The translations under genes and the position numbers were made by a program. Positions 1 through 9,107 of a stretch of DNA of 64,000 bases are shown here, piece after piece; within the stretch, counting starts at the first letter, position 1; the number at the start of each line of letters is the position of its first letter. The notes under the pieces were generated by a model, which was not told where the DNA came from, did no database searches, and worked only from the letters and a program-made list of their open reading frames with translations. This stretch comes from Polaromonas sp. (GTDB taxonomy: Bacteria; Pseudomonadota; Gammaproteobacteria; Burkholderiales; Burkholderiaceae_C): positions 62,001 to 126,000 of the forward strand of contig NZ_JACPOF010000024.1 of the NCBI RefSeq assembly GCF_016185115.1, in the 5' to 3' direction.

Positions 1-270
1 GCCACGCTGTCGGACGTGCACTGGTCCATGTCGGGCGAAGTCATCCTGATGACGCTGCTGGGTGGCGTTGGCACCTTCTTCGGCCCGGTCATGGGCTCGG
101 GCATCGTGATTGCCCTGCAGAACCTGCTGGCCGACAAGGTGGGCTCATGGGTCACCGTCATCATCGGCGTGATCTTTGTGCTGTGCGTGCTGGCCTTCCG
201 CAAGGGTGTGGTGGGTGAACTGCTGGCCTACCGCGAGCGCAGGCGCAATGCCGAAAGCCGTGCTGCCTGA
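1..270 (+). CDS. Branched-chain amino acid ABC transporter permease (LivM-type), C-terminal part
   Basis: The open frame runs in from the left edge, so only the last 89 residues are present. They include the motif LLGGVGTFFGPVMGS, typical of the end of LivM/LivH-family inner-membrane permeases, and a hydrophobic span (GSWVTVIIGVIFVLCVLAF) followed by a basic tail. The protein would form half of the channel of a HAAT-family importer for branched-chain amino acids or similar carboxylates. Substrate cannot be told from this fragment. A strong hairpin terminator follows the stop. Confidence 0.85.
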   Translation, partial: ATLSDVHWSMSGEVILMTLLGGVGTFFGPVMGSGIVIALQNLLADKVGSWVTVIIGVIFVLCVLAFRKGVVGELLAYRERRRNAESRAA

Positions 271-286
271 CCAGAAGGTCAAGCGA

Positions 287-320
287 AAAAAAAAGCGCCT
301 TGAAGGCGCTTTTTGTTTTT
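287..320 (+). terminator. Bidirectional rho-independent terminator
   Basis: An A-run, a GC-rich stem (AAGCGCCTT / AAGGCGCTT) and a T-run lie between the permease stop and the convergent transglutaminase stop at 321. The stem with A-run and T-run would work in both directions. Confidence 0.85.
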
Positions 321-1187
321 CTAGAACCCGTCTGTCGACAAGGCATAAGGAACATGCTGCGGCACGACAAGTTGCCCCTCGCTGTTGGCCACTGCCTGTA
401 TGTTGACGATGGGTTGCGAAGCCATCACGTTGCCGTAAATTGTGGCAAAGGCAATATCAGCCGCATCGCGCCCGGTGGCGAAACGTACAAAGCCCATGGG
501 AATCGCTGTGCCCGACGGGTCGAAGATGTACCAGCGGTCACCGAGGAACACCTCCACATAGGCATGAAAATCTGGCGGGCCGAGTATCGGGTCCGCACCG
601 TAATCCATGCCGCTGGCCATGCGTGCCGGCAGGTTGGCGGCACGGCACAGGGCAATCATCAGATGCGCAAAGTCACGGCACACACCCACACGTTCAATCA
701 GCGTGTCCAGTGCAGAGGTGTTGCTGTTGCTGGTGTTGCCCTGGAAGCTCACGTGGCGCTGCACCCATTCACAAATCGCGGTCGCACGGCTGTAACCCAG
801 GGGCAGGTGGCCGAACTCCTGGTTTGCCAGGGTCAGCAGGCGGTCTGACTGGCAGTAACGGCTGGGGTAAAGATAGGTCAGCACCTCACCCGGCAAGGCC
901 TGCGAACTCAACTCGGGCAACTGGCCGGGCTGGGCTTCGTAGTGCACCAGCTCGACCGTGGCCTCGTAGCGCAGGACGAACTGGCCAGGGTTGGCCCGCA
1001 GCCTCAGGAAGCGGCTTTGGGTTGCCGGGTCTGTGTAGACGGTAAAGGGGACGTTCTGGCTGAAGCCCAGCGTTTCGCCGAGCACGATCTGCCTCGGCGT
1101 ATAGGCCGCCTGGATATTGAAGATGAAATCGCAGGGCGCACCTGAAACCTCGTAAGCAAGTTCTGTTGAAAATTCAAGCCTGACCAT
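321..1187 (-). CDS. Transglutaminase-like cysteine protease-fold protein
   Basis: Protein of 288 residues with an N-terminal beta-rich domain and a C-terminal transglutaminase-like domain. The papain-like triad is visible as Cys in GVCRDFAHL, His in DFHAYVEV and Asp in YIFDPSG. Such bacterial proteins are cytosolic amidases or proteases of unknown substrate. The ATG at 1187 is chosen because homologues begin near VRLEFSTEL; an open frame continues upstream to 1244 without family similarity. It converges on the permease gene, sharing the terminator at 287-320. Confidence 0.85.
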   Translation of the reverse strand: MVRLEFSTELAYEVSGAPCDFIFNIQAAYTPRQIVLGETLGFSQNVPFTVYTDPATQSRFLRLRANPGQFVLRYEATVELVHYEAQPGQLPELSSQALPGEVLTYLYPSRYCQSDRLLTLANQEFGHLPLGYSRATAICEWVQRHVSFQGNTSNSNTSALDTLIERVGVCRDFAHLMIALCRAANLPARMASGMDYGADPILGPPDFHAYVEVFLGDRWYIFDPSGTAIPMGFVRFATGRDAADIAFATIYGNVMASQPIVNIQAVANSEGQLVVPQHVPYALSTDGF

Positions 1188-1446
1188 GGGTGCCTTGTGT
1201 GCGTTGGGATGACGTGCAAAAGCCGATGCACAAACTTTTCCCATTGGGCCACCAAACGCAGGTACGAATTGCAGCTGGCGACGTTCGCCGAACGGCCCTG
1301 CGTCGGTGTGCCGACAGCAGGTCGGCGGGCTTGCCTACATTGCCGGAGGCAGGTCGCAAACCTCCGGGCTTCAGGCGCGGCGAACACACGAATTCCCATG
1401 GCGGCCCGCCTGAGCTTTAACGGCTGAACTGCTGTTCGGCTGCGAT

Positions 1447-1992
1447 TTACGCAGCTTTCCAGAAGATGTAGTCGGCCTGGTACTTCACGATTTCCCTGGT
1501 GCCCTTGTTGGCCGGGCTGCACACAGTGGCAGGTGCCACGCCACCCTTGAGCGCCACGCGCTGGATGTGGGTCACGCCGGTCATGGCGCCGCTGCCCATG
1601 GCGGGGTTGGCCCTGACCAGCTGGTAAGGCAGGTTGCCTGCGCCAGAAGGTGCAACGGCGAGCTGGGTGGCTGTCAGTTTGGAGCCGTCCAGGGATTCCC
1701 AGGTGGCGGGTGGGCCGTAGTACTTGCCGACCTGCCTGCCGCTGCGGTCATTAAGGACGGCGTTCGGGCCGACAAACACCCACTCGGTCTGGCCGGGGGC
1801 ATTGGCCTTGTCGCGGCATTCGTAGGTGATGTCGCCCACGCCCACGGTTTCCATCGCGATGCGGTTGCCGGCCGGCACCTTGATGGGGTCAGGCAGGCCG
1901 TCCTGCGAGAACATGGGTTGCATGCCTGCGCAAGCGGTGAGCAGGGCGGCGGCAGAAGCTGCAGCAAGAATCGAAAGGCGTTTGATTGACAT
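1447..1992 (-). CDS. DUF3455-type lipoprotein
   Basis: Small exported protein of 181 residues. The N-terminus has a lipoprotein signal ending in the lipobox LLTACAG, so it should be acylated and anchored in the envelope. The body (PAGNRIAMETVGVGDITYEC, then VFVGPNAVL and GPPATWESLDGSKLTA) matches what I know of the DUF3455 family, for which no function is established. The ATG at 1992 is preceded by a good GGAGG ribosome site. The 259 bases between this stop and the transglutaminase start hold nothing I can recognise. Confidence 0.8.
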   Translation of the reverse strand: MSIKRLSILAAASAAALLTACAGMQPMFSQDGLPDPIKVPAGNRIAMETVGVGDITYECRDKANAPGQTEWVFVGPNAVLNDRSGRQVGKYYGPPATWESLDGSKLTATQLAVAPSGAGNLPYQLVRANPAMGSGAMTGVTHIQRVALKGGVAPATVCSPANKGTREIVKYQADYIFWKAA

Positions 1993-2100
1993 GGAAATCC
2001 TCCAGGAAGTGGTTTGGTGAACAGGAACCGTTGGCAGCATTTTTTATGCTGCTACAGCTACTACACGCCAAACCCTTTTCTGGATTCACTTTCGCGAAAA

Positions 2101-2802
2101 TTATTTTTCAACACCAGGCCTGGCAGGCTCAGCCGCGGACTCTTCCGCTTCTGCAGCCGCCGCCCTCAGCCTGTCATTGCGCCAGTAAAAATAAAGCGCC
2201 ACCCAGACCGCAGCGGTGGCCAGCAGCTTCCACCAGTCCCTGAGCCAATCCAGCCATGTGGTCTCACCCAGCCCCGACCAGACCTCTACCCGTACACGCT
2301 CAAGGCGCATGTTGCGCACATCGCCCAGGCGCAACGACAAAGGTACAAGGCGACCGTCTTCCAGCGTTACAGGCTCTGAAGCAAGCACTAACTGCAGGAA
2401 CTCACCTTTCTTCGCGCCCGGCTCACCCAGCAGCGGCACCATGCCCGGCGTGCTGCCCCAGCCCAGTTGCCATCGCGCGGCAACGTCGTCGCTTTCAATG
2501 GCTGCGCCCAGCATTCTGATCACAAGGGTGTAGGGGCCAGTGCCAGCCGCTGCGCGAAATTCAGGACCCGTCCAGGCCGGAATACCCGCCAGCGTCTGGG
2601 TGCGCCCCTCAGCCTGGCCATGCACCGCCAGGTTGTACTGGTCGAGCAAGTCTGCAGGCAACTCATACGAGCGCACCAGCGATTTGCCGTAGCGCGAGGG
2701 TTGGTCCTGCGCGAAGGCAAGGCTATGGCCCAGCAGACCAGCACACAGGCAAAAAAACCAGATCACCCGACGCGAAACGCCTGCCTGCCCCACAAAACGC
2801 AC
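2101..2802 (-). CDS. Hypothetical membrane-anchored exported protein
   Basis: I do not recognise this 233-residue protein. It has an N-terminal signal sequence (VIWFFCLCAGLLGHSLAFA), a beta-rich exported middle, and one C-terminal membrane span (LLATAAVWVALYFYWR) followed by an Ala/Glu-rich cytosolic tail. The predicted GTG start lies one base beyond the dbpA stop, so it is probably translated from the dbpA mRNA. A later in-frame start is possible. No catalytic motif is visible. Confidence 0.6.
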   Translation of the reverse strand: MRFVGQAGVSRRVIWFFCLCAGLLGHSLAFAQDQPSRYGKSLVRSYELPADLLDQYNLAVHGQAEGRTQTLAGIPAWTGPEFRAAAGTGPYTLVIRMLGAAIESDDVAARWQLGWGSTPGMVPLLGEPGAKKGEFLQLVLASEPVTLEDGRLVPLSLRLGDVRNMRLERVRVEVWSGLGETTWLDWLRDWWKLLATAAVWVALYFYWRNDRLRAAAAEAEESAAEPARPGVEK

Positions 2803-2803
2803 C

Positions 2804-4222
2804 TCAGGCCTCGTCCATAAAGCGCACCTTCACGCTTTTGCCCTTGACGCCACCGTTTGCCAGCTTGAGCTGGGCCTGGCTGGCCAGTGCGCGGTCTACC
2901 GCAACGTAAGTCGAGAATTCATTGACGTTGATCTTGCCGACCTGCTCGCGCGTGAACGGCGGCACATTGCCGGCATCACCCGTGAGCGCGCCCAGCACAT
3001 CACCGGCGCGTATCTTTTCCTTGCGGCCGCCCACAATCTGCAGGGTGACCATGGGCGGCAGCAGCGGCTCGTTGCTCGCCGGGGTGAGTTCCGTCAGCTT
3101 GTGCCATTCAGACTCGGCTTTTTGAAGCACTTCAATCTTGCCGACGTAGCCCATCTCGTCCATGCTGGCCAGGCTGATGGCCCAGCCTTCTTCATCCGCG
3201 CGGCCGGTGCGGCCAATGCGGTGAATGTGAACTTCGGCATCGGGCGTGACATCGACATTGATGACCATGGCCAGCTGGGCGATGTCCAGCCCGCGTGCGG
3301 CCACATCGGTCGCCACCAGCACCGAGCAGCTGCGGTTTGCAAACTGCACCAGCACCTGGTCGCGCTCTCGCTGCTCAAGCTCGCCAAACAAAGCCAGTGC
3401 GCTGAATCCCTGATCTTTGAGATAAGAAACCAGTGCACGGCATTGAGATTTGGTGTTGCAGAACGCCAGCGTGCTGGCCGGGCGGAAGTGCCTGAGCACC
3501 TGCGCCACGGCGCCCAGGCGCGCCTCGTCATGGTCGCTGTCCGGCACCTGGTACCAGCGCTGCTGGATTTTTGTTTTTTCATGCTGCGCCTGCACGGTGA
3601 TGGTCTGCGGCGTCTTCATGAACTGCTGGCTGAGTTTGGCAATGCCTTCCGGGTAGGTGGCCGAGAACAGCAGGGTCTGGCGCTCTTTGGGACACTGCTT
3701 TGCCACCGTGGCAATGTCTTCAAAAAAGCCCATGTCCAGCATGCGGTCGGCCTCGTCGAGCACCAGCGTGTTCAGCGCCTCCAGCGTCAGGTTGCCGCGC
3801 GCCAGGTGGTCCATGATGCGGCCGGGCGTGCCGACCACGATGTGCGCGCCGTTTTCAAGGCTGGCCGTCTGGTTGCGAAGCGGAACGCCGCCGCACAGCA
3901 CCACCACCTTGATGTTTTCTTCGGCACGCGCCAGTCGGCGAATTTCAGTCGCCACCTGGTCGGCCAGCTCACGTGTCGGGCACAGCACCATGGCCTGCAC
4001 CGCAAAACGCCGGGCATTGAGGTTGGCCAGCAGCGCAATGCCGAAGGCCGCCGTCTTGCCGCTGCCGGTCTTGGCCTGGGCAATCAGGTCCTTGCCCAGC
4101 AACGCCACCGGCAGGCTGGCCGCCTGGATCGGCGTCATGTTCAGGTAGCCGAGTTGCTTCAGATTGGCCAGCACATGGGCCGGCAGGGAAAGCGCGCTGA
4201 AGTCGGTTGGGGCAATAGTCAT
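2804..4222 (-). CDS. dbpA: ATP-dependent RNA helicase DbpA
   Basis: DEAD-box helicase of 472 residues acting on 23S rRNA in large-subunit assembly. Visible motifs are Walker A AKTGSGKT (about 50-57), DEAD (156-159), SAT (187-189) and HRIGRTGR (334-341). The last 75 residues form the DbpA-type RNA-binding domain (GRKEKIRAGDVLGALTGDAG), which in E. coli DbpA recognises hairpin 92 of 23S rRNA and separates it from RhlE and SrmB. The ATG at 4222 fits the family N-terminus; the frame stays open to 4336 but that stretch is not helicase-like. Confidence 0.95.
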   Translation of the reverse strand: MTIAPTDFSALSLPAHVLANLKQLGYLNMTPIQAASLPVALLGKDLIAQAKTGSGKTAAFGIALLANLNARRFAVQAMVLCPTRELADQVATEIRRLARAEENIKVVVLCGGVPLRNQTASLENGAHIVVGTPGRIMDHLARGNLTLEALNTLVLDEADRMLDMGFFEDIATVAKQCPKERQTLLFSATYPEGIAKLSQQFMKTPQTITVQAQHEKTKIQQRWYQVPDSDHDEARLGAVAQVLRHFRPASTLAFCNTKSQCRALVSYLKDQGFSALALFGELEQRERDQVLVQFANRSCSVLVATDVAARGLDIAQLAMVINVDVTPDAEVHIHRIGRTGRADEEGWAISLASMDEMGYVGKIEVLQKAESEWHKLTELTPASNEPLLPPMVTLQIVGGRKEKIRAGDVLGALTGDAGNVPPFTREQVGKINVNEFSTYVAVDRALASQAQLKLANGGVKGKSVKVRFMDEA

Positions 4223-4256
4223 GCCCCGATTATCGGCTTTGCTCCCAAAATCGTCG

Positions 4257-5042
4257 CTATCGGTGCTTGAACACGGGCTGGCGCTTCTCAACAAAGGCGG
4301 CGGTACCTTCACGCGCGTCCTGCGAGGCAGCCGCAATCATGAACTGCGCGGCCTCAATGGCCAGGCCTTCATCGATGGAAACATTCATCCCGCGCGTCAC
4401 GGCACGAAGCGAGGCCGTCACCGCGACGGCGGAGTTCCGGGCGATGCGGTCGGCCATCTGCAAACAGCTTGTCAGAAGCTCGGGGCTTGGCACCACGTGA
4501 TTGATGAGTCCTGTCAACAGGGCTTCCTCGGCGCTGATCGCATCGCCGGTCAGGATCATCTCGTTGGCGCGTTTGCGGCCTATGTGGCGCGGCAGGCGCT
4601 GCGTGCCGCCAAAGGGCGGCGGAAAGCCCAGGCGAATTTCGGGTTTGGCAAAAGTGGCGTGTTGGGCCGCGATTGCGATGCTGCAGGCCTCCATGGTTTC
4701 GCAGCCGCCGCCGAAGGCGATGCCGTTGACGGCTGCAATGACTGGTTTGGGGTAGTTCTCGATGCGCCGGGTCATGGCCTGGCCGCGCATGACGAAATTT
4801 CGGCACGCCGCTTCGGGCGATGCAGCAATATCGGTCGCAAAACCCACGATGTCGGCACCTGCGCTAAAGGCCTTGTCACCCTGGCCCGTCAGCACCAGGC
4901 AGCGCACGCTGTCATCGCCTTCCAGCGCATCCAGCCGGTCCATGAGTTCATCTATCAGTTCGTAGCTCAGCGCATTGAGTTTGTCGGGGCGATTCATGGT
5001 GAGTACCACGTGTTGGCCGCAGCGTTTGGTTTCTATCAGCAT
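4257..5042 (-). CDS. Enoyl-CoA hydratase/isomerase family protein
   Basis: Crotonase-fold enzyme of 261 residues. Both general acid/base glutamates of true hydratases are present: Glu115 in GGGCE and Glu135 in KPEI. The oxyanion-hole segment FSAGADI is also intact, so hydration of a 2-enoyl-CoA is likely. The loop after the second glutamate reads GFPPPFGGTQRLPR rather than the common GxxPGxGGTQRL, which may reshape the acyl pocket. The ATG at 5042 overlaps the end of the DUF2917 gene by seven bases, so the two are probably translationally coupled. Confidence 0.88.
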   Translation of the reverse strand: MLIETKRCGQHVVLTMNRPDKLNALSYELIDELMDRLDALEGDDSVRCLVLTGQGDKAFSAGADIVGFATDIAASPEAACRNFVMRGQAMTRRIENYPKPVIAAVNGIAFGGGCETMEACSIAIAAQHATFAKPEIRLGFPPPFGGTQRLPRHIGRKRANEMILTGDAISAEEALLTGLINHVVPSPELLTSCLQMADRIARNSAVAVTASLRAVTRGMNVSIDEGLAIEAAQFMIAAASQDAREGTAAFVEKRQPVFKHR

Positions 5043-5299
5043 GTGGCCTCCGTGCGCTGTGGAGCGGGTGAGAAATCCAGGACGCCACAACCGCGCGGGG
5101 CGCCCACAAAATAGGTCGAGGCTTGCGGCGTCACAAAGGACTGGCCGCTCTCCAGTACGACGTCGCTGTCCCGTAGCCCGGCCAGCGCGTCACTGGTGAT
5201 CCAGAGGCAGCCCGCGGTGCAACTCAGGACCTGGCCGCGCGGCAGGCGCAGGGCCTGGGGGATGAGCCCGAGCTTGAGCGGGGTTTGTGGGGTATGCAT
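5036..5299 (-). CDS. DUF2917 domain protein
   Basis: Protein of 87 residues with the DUF2917 pattern (RLPRGQVLSCTAGCLWITSD, then LESGQSFVT). This is a small beta-rich protein found largely in Burkholderiales, without known function. It starts with an ATG behind AAGGAG and is divergently paired with a GcvA-like LysR regulator, a pairing I have seen repeatedly in this order; regulation by that neighbour is inferred. It precedes and overlaps the enoyl-CoA hydratase gene. Confidence 0.8.
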   Translation of the reverse strand: MHTPQTPLKLGLIPQALRLPRGQVLSCTAGCLWITSDALAGLRDSDVVLESGQSFVTPQASTYFVGAPRGCGVLDFSPAPQRTEATC

Positions 5300-5403
5300 G
5301 GCGGACTCCTTCTAAAGTGTGGTTTGATTCTTCTTTGGAACCGGCCCGCGCGGCCGGATGGTTTGTCATCCGGGGTATTCCCTTCACTCATGCCGTTCAT
5401 GCC

Positions 5404-6324
5404 ATGCTGAGCCCTTCTTCTTCCCACGCGCTGCGCGCCATGTCGCTGGACGCGATACGCGGCTTCGAATCCGCAGCGCGGCACCTGAGCTTCACCGCTG
5501 CGGCCGAAGAGCTGTGCATCACGCAGTCGGCAGTCAGCAAGCAGATCAAAGGCCTGGAAGAAGCGTTGGGCACGGCGCTGTTCCTGCGTGGTGGCAAGGG
5601 CTTGAGCCTCACGCCCCAGGGGCGCGAGCTTTATGAAGCTGGCCGCACCGCGCTGGAGCAACTGGCCTCGGCCGTGAACCGGCTGCTGGCGGTTGACAGG
5701 GAGTCGGTCACAGTCACCTGCACGCCCTCTTTCGCAGCGTTATGGCTGGCACCCAAGCTTGCAGGATTCCAGTTGTTGCACCCTGCGATCGACGTGCGCG
5801 TCGATGCCTCGGAAGCCCGGGTCAACCTTGAGCGCGAAGGCATGGACCTGGCCGTGCGGCTCTACCAGGTCCTGCCGGACGACCATAGCCCGCCGCTGTT
5901 GCAGGAGCAGGCACTGCTGGTGGCGGCACCTGCCGTCGCGGCGCGCATCCATGCCGCTGCAGCCATCCTGACCACGCCACTACTCGTCTACTACGACCCG
6001 GCCACGCGTTTCCCCTGGATGTCGTGGCCGGACTGGTACGAGCGCCTTGGCTTGAATCAATCGGCCCAGCAACCCTGCCTTTATTTTTCGCAATACGAGC
6101 ATGTACTGAACGCCGCCGCGCAGGGTGCCGGCATTGCCATAGGCCGCACGCCGCTGGTGCTGCCGTTCCTGCGCAGCGGCCAGCTCGAAGTGGTCTTGCC
6201 CGGCCAGACGGTGGCGGGCCTGGGCTATCGCATCGTGATCTCTGCCAATAGCACGGAGCGGCCAGCAGTACAGAAATTCCGCGCATGGCTGGAAAGCGAA
6301 CTCGCACTCGAAGCCATAGGCTGA
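5404..6324 (+). CDS. LysR family transcriptional regulator (GcvA-like)
   Basis: Regulator of 306 residues. The N-terminal winged helix-turn-helix (LDAIRGFESAARHLSFTAAA, then ITQSAVSKQIKGLE) is the GcvA/AmpR-like type, and the rest is a periplasmic-binding-protein-like effector domain. The ATG at 5404 is chosen because the HTH then begins at a normal distance. It diverges from the DUF2917 gene, with only about 105 bases between them to hold both promoters. No effector can be predicted. Confidence 0.88.
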   Translation: MLSPSSSHALRAMSLDAIRGFESAARHLSFTAAAEELCITQSAVSKQIKGLEEALGTALFLRGGKGLSLTPQGRELYEAGRTALEQLASAVNRLLAVDRESVTVTCTPSFAALWLAPKLAGFQLLHPAIDVRVDASEARVNLEREGMDLAVRLYQVLPDDHSPPLLQEQALLVAAPAVAARIHAAAAILTTPLLVYYDPATRFPWMSWPDWYERLGLNQSAQQPCLYFSQYEHVLNAAAQGAGIAIGRTPLVLPFLRSGQLEVVLPGQTVAGLGYRIVISANSTERPAVQKFRAWLESELALEAIG

Positions 6325-6340
6325 GGGCGCGAAACAGCCT

Positions 6341-7288
6341 CTAGGCCCATGCGCCGGTCGTCTCCAGCACCGGGGACAATTCTGCCTCGCCCCATCGCAG
6401 CGGCAGCGAAGACTCCACCAGCCGCATCGATTGCACCCTGAAGCGCATCAGGCGCTGCGCCCCGGCGAATGATTGCAGCTCGGGGCCATCCCAAACGATC
6501 TCCGCAGTCACTGCGATGTACAGCAGGTCACCGCTGTCGAAGTCAATGAACAACAAACCTGCGCGCGGATTGACGGCGATATTGCCCAGGGTGTTGAAGA
6601 AAAAGTTGCCGGCAAAGTCCGGCATGGTGAGGGTGCCGTCACCGTCCACCCGCACAAACCCGGGTTTGCCGCCGCGATGCGACACATCGACGCCACCGGC
6701 ACGGCCAGCCGAAGTGCCTGCGTAAGACGTCGCAATGAACAGCGTGTCTGCGCGTTCAATCAGGCGGCGCGCAGCGGCATCGAGCTGACTGCCTTCACGG
6801 ATGACGGGTTGCCGGCGTCCGACGTTTGAATAAACCGGCTCCCGTGCCTGTATGTATTTGGGACAGTTGCCAAAACTCTGCTCGACATGCACCACGAAAC
6901 CCGCACCCGTCACACCCCGCACCACACCATTCATGCGGTTGCGCCTGCGGGTGTGCGGCTCCAGTCCCAGCAGGCCGATGGACGCACCGTCTTTCAGGAT
7001 GTCCTGCAAGGGGTCGCCCGCCAGAGCCTGCACGTTCAATTCCAGCGTGTGTGCATCGGGCGAGTGCATGAAGCCTGGCGCGGCAGCCAGCACCGAAGCC
7101 CAGGGCTGGCCCTGTGCATCAACGCTGCCGACCGCCACAAAAGGCAACTGCTCAAAAAATTCACGGTGCTGATCCGGCATGAAATCACGGATCACGCGCG
7201 GGCCAATCTCCGCCAGCTTTTCCCGAATGCCAGCACCCACGCGCGCCTGCACGGCGCGTTCGCCTTCGTGAAAGGCAGGGAGGCTCAT
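6341..7288 (-). CDS. Pyridoxamine 5'-phosphate oxidase-family flavin protein
   Basis: Protein of 315 residues with a split-barrel FMN-binding fold. Motifs typical of this subgroup are DFMPDQHREFFEQLPF near the N-terminus, FGNCPKYIQ in the middle, and SHRGGKPGFV followed by PDFAGNFFFNTLGN. Members are FMN-dependent oxidoreductases of unclear substrate, not PdxH itself. Its ATG overlaps the stop of the upstream glutathione S-transferase gene (ATGA), so the two form an operon, suggesting a shared role in redox detoxification (inference). Confidence 0.85.
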   Translation of the reverse strand: MSLPAFHEGERAVQARVGAGIREKLAEIGPRVIRDFMPDQHREFFEQLPFVAVGSVDAQGQPWASVLAAAPGFMHSPDAHTLELNVQALAGDPLQDILKDGASIGLLGLEPHTRRRNRMNGVVRGVTGAGFVVHVEQSFGNCPKYIQAREPVYSNVGRRQPVIREGSQLDAAARRLIERADTLFIATSYAGTSAGRAGGVDVSHRGGKPGFVRVDGDGTLTMPDFAGNFFFNTLGNIAVNPRAGLLFIDFDSGDLLYIAVTAEIVWDGPELQSFAGAQRLMRFRVQSMRLVESSLPLRWGEAELSPVLETTGAWA

Positions 7289-7947
7289 GCGGCCAGACCG
7301 ACAGGGCTTTTGACCATGGGCACAAAACGCGGCAGAGCTTCGACGCGCGCGAGCCAGGCCCGTACATGCGGGTAGCCGTCGAGCGACACATTGCCTTCAG
7401 GCGCATGGGCTACATAGCTGTAGTTGGCGATATCGGCCAGCGTGGCGCTGTCACCCGTCAAAAATTTTGAGACGGCCAGTTGCTGCTCCATCACCTTGAA
7501 GAGTGCGTGTGCGCGGGCCATGGCATCGTCCGGGCTGTCCGGCTTTTTGAACAATTGAATCACGCGCGCCGCCGCCGGGCCAAACGCCAGAGGGCCTGCC
7601 GCGACCGACAGCCAGCGTTGCACATGCGCTGCCGCGACAGGGTCGCCGGGCAGCCATTGCTCCGCATCCTGTGCATATCGGCGCGTGAGGTACACCAGGA
7701 TCGCATTCGAGTCAGCCAGCGTGACATCGCCGTCCTCAATCACAGGCACCTGGCCAAACGGGTTCATGGCCAGGAAGTCCGGTTTTTTATGCGCCCCGCT
7801 CATCACGTCTACATTGACCAGCTCAAAGGGCACGCCCAGCAACGACATGAAGAGCTCCACCCGGTGCGAATGACCGGAAATGGCGAGGCGGTACAGCCTG
7901 ATGGGCTTCGCGGGGCCGGGTTTGGTGATGGTGTTGGGCGAGGTCAT
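7285..7947 (-). CDS. Glutathione S-transferase family protein
   Basis: Cytosolic GST of 220 residues: thioredoxin-fold N-terminus (LYRLAISGHSHRVELFMSLL, FGQVPVIEDGD, LADSNAILVYL) and helical C-terminus (FLTGDSATLADIANYSYVAH). The glutathione-site motif VPVIEDGDVTLADS is intact. The ATG at 7947 has AAAGGA upstream. It is the first gene of a two-gene operon with the flavin protein and is divergent from a LysR gene that probably controls it. Confidence 0.9.
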   Translation of the reverse strand: MTSPNTITKPGPAKPIRLYRLAISGHSHRVELFMSLLGVPFELVNVDVMSGAHKKPDFLAMNPFGQVPVIEDGDVTLADSNAILVYLTRRYAQDAEQWLPGDPVAAAHVQRWLSVAAGPLAFGPAAARVIQLFKKPDSPDDAMARAHALFKVMEQQLAVSKFLTGDSATLADIANYSYVAHAPEGNVSLDGYPHVRAWLARVEALPRFVPMVKSPVGLAA

Positions 7948-8106
7948 GGCGGCTTTCCTTTGCGGGTGGGATGTGGGATTTGAAGCGGGATACAAGCGGG
8001 AGATGAGTGGATTCTGGTTCAGCCGTTTAAATGAATAAATGGCTTCAAGCGGATTTAACTACTCCATTTAGTGGATTAATCAGGCCAACTCATTTACCAT
8101 TTGTGC

Positions 8107-9033
8107 ATGGACAAACTCCGGGCCATGCAGGCTTTCATGCACATCGCCGACGAAGGCAGCCTGACAGCAGCGGCGCGCGTGATGTCCTCATCGCTACCGG
8201 CCATGGTGCGCACCCTGGCCGCGCTTGAGGCGCACCTCGGCGTGCGACTCTTTAACCGCACCACGCGCCGCATTGCCCTCACCGACGAGGGCCGCCGTTA
8301 CCTGGACCGCTGCCGGGAGGTGCTGGGCGCCGTACAGGACGCAGAAGAATCCCTCGGCGACCAGGGCGGCAAGCCGCGCGGCCACCTGGTCATCACCGCG
8401 CCCGTACTTTTTGGCCAGATGTATGTGGCGCCCGCCGTCACGCGTTTTGTGCAACGCTACCCCGGCGTGAACTGCAAACTGATGCTGCACGACCGGGTGG
8501 TCAACCTGCTCGAAGAAGGCATTGATGTCGGTGTGCGCATAGGCGCACTCGAAGACTCCACGCTGGTGGCGCAATCGGTGTTCAGCATACGGCGGGTGGT
8601 GGTTGCGAGCCCGGCCTTCCTGCGCAAACACGGGCTACCCAAACACCCGCGCGACCTTGCGTCAAGCAACTGCGTGCGCTTCACAGGCCCGAGCGAGCCG
8701 TGGTGGACCTTTCACGAAAAGGGCAAGACTTTCACGGTACCCGTCTCTGGCAACCTGGAGTTCAACAATGCCGCGCCGGCTGTCGAGGCCTGTGTGGCTG
8801 GCGCAGGTTTCGGCATGTTCATCTCATACCAGGCCGCGCCTTTTGTGCAGCAGAAAAAGCTGGTGACGGTGCTGGAAGAATTTGAACCACCCAAACGCCC
8901 TGTGAGCGTGGTCTACCCGCATGCACGGTTGTTGCCGGCCCGCACCAAGGTATTTATCGAGTGGATGAAAGACGAGCTTTCGCAAATCAGCCGAACGGCG
9001 CTGGCCACACGTGCAGAACCCGCACGACCATAA
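8107..9033 (+). CDS. LysR family transcriptional regulator (CrgA/DhlR-like subgroup)
   Basis: Regulator of 308 residues with the N-terminal HTH of the one-per-locus subgroup (MDKLRAMQAFMHIADEGSLT, then LEAHLGVRLFNRTTRRIALT) and a C-terminal effector domain. ATG at 8107 fits family starts. It is divergent from the GST/flavin-protein operon across a 159-base AT-rich gap in which GTGGATT occurs twice (near 8007 and 8080); one or both may be operator parts. Autoregulation and control of the GST operon are inferred from position. Confidence 0.88.
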   Translation: MDKLRAMQAFMHIADEGSLTAAARVMSSSLPAMVRTLAALEAHLGVRLFNRTTRRIALTDEGRRYLDRCREVLGAVQDAEESLGDQGGKPRGHLVITAPVLFGQMYVAPAVTRFVQRYPGVNCKLMLHDRVVNLLEEGIDVGVRIGALEDSTLVAQSVFSIRRVVVASPAFLRKHGLPKHPRDLASSNCVRFTGPSEPWWTFHEKGKTFTVPVSGNLEFNNAAPAVEACVAGAGFGMFISYQAAPFVQQKKLVTVLEEFEPPKRPVSVVYPHARLLPARTKVFIEWMKDELSQISRTALATRAEPARP

Positions 9034-9107
9034 CCCCGCGCTGAAAAAAATTGTGGTCCGGTGGTAAGGTCAAGACATGAAAGAAAAGACAGGAAAAGGA
9101 ACCCCGT

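Noticed and set aside
1188..1446. Intergenic segment with short open frames
   Set aside because: No frame has family similarity or a good start; no strong hairpin or known repeat found.
3101..4270. Long open frame (389 codons) on the plus strand opposite dbpA
   Set aside because: It lies wholly antisense to a clear helicase gene in GC-rich DNA, where the opposite-strand frame is commonly open. It has no recognisable family content or ribosome site.
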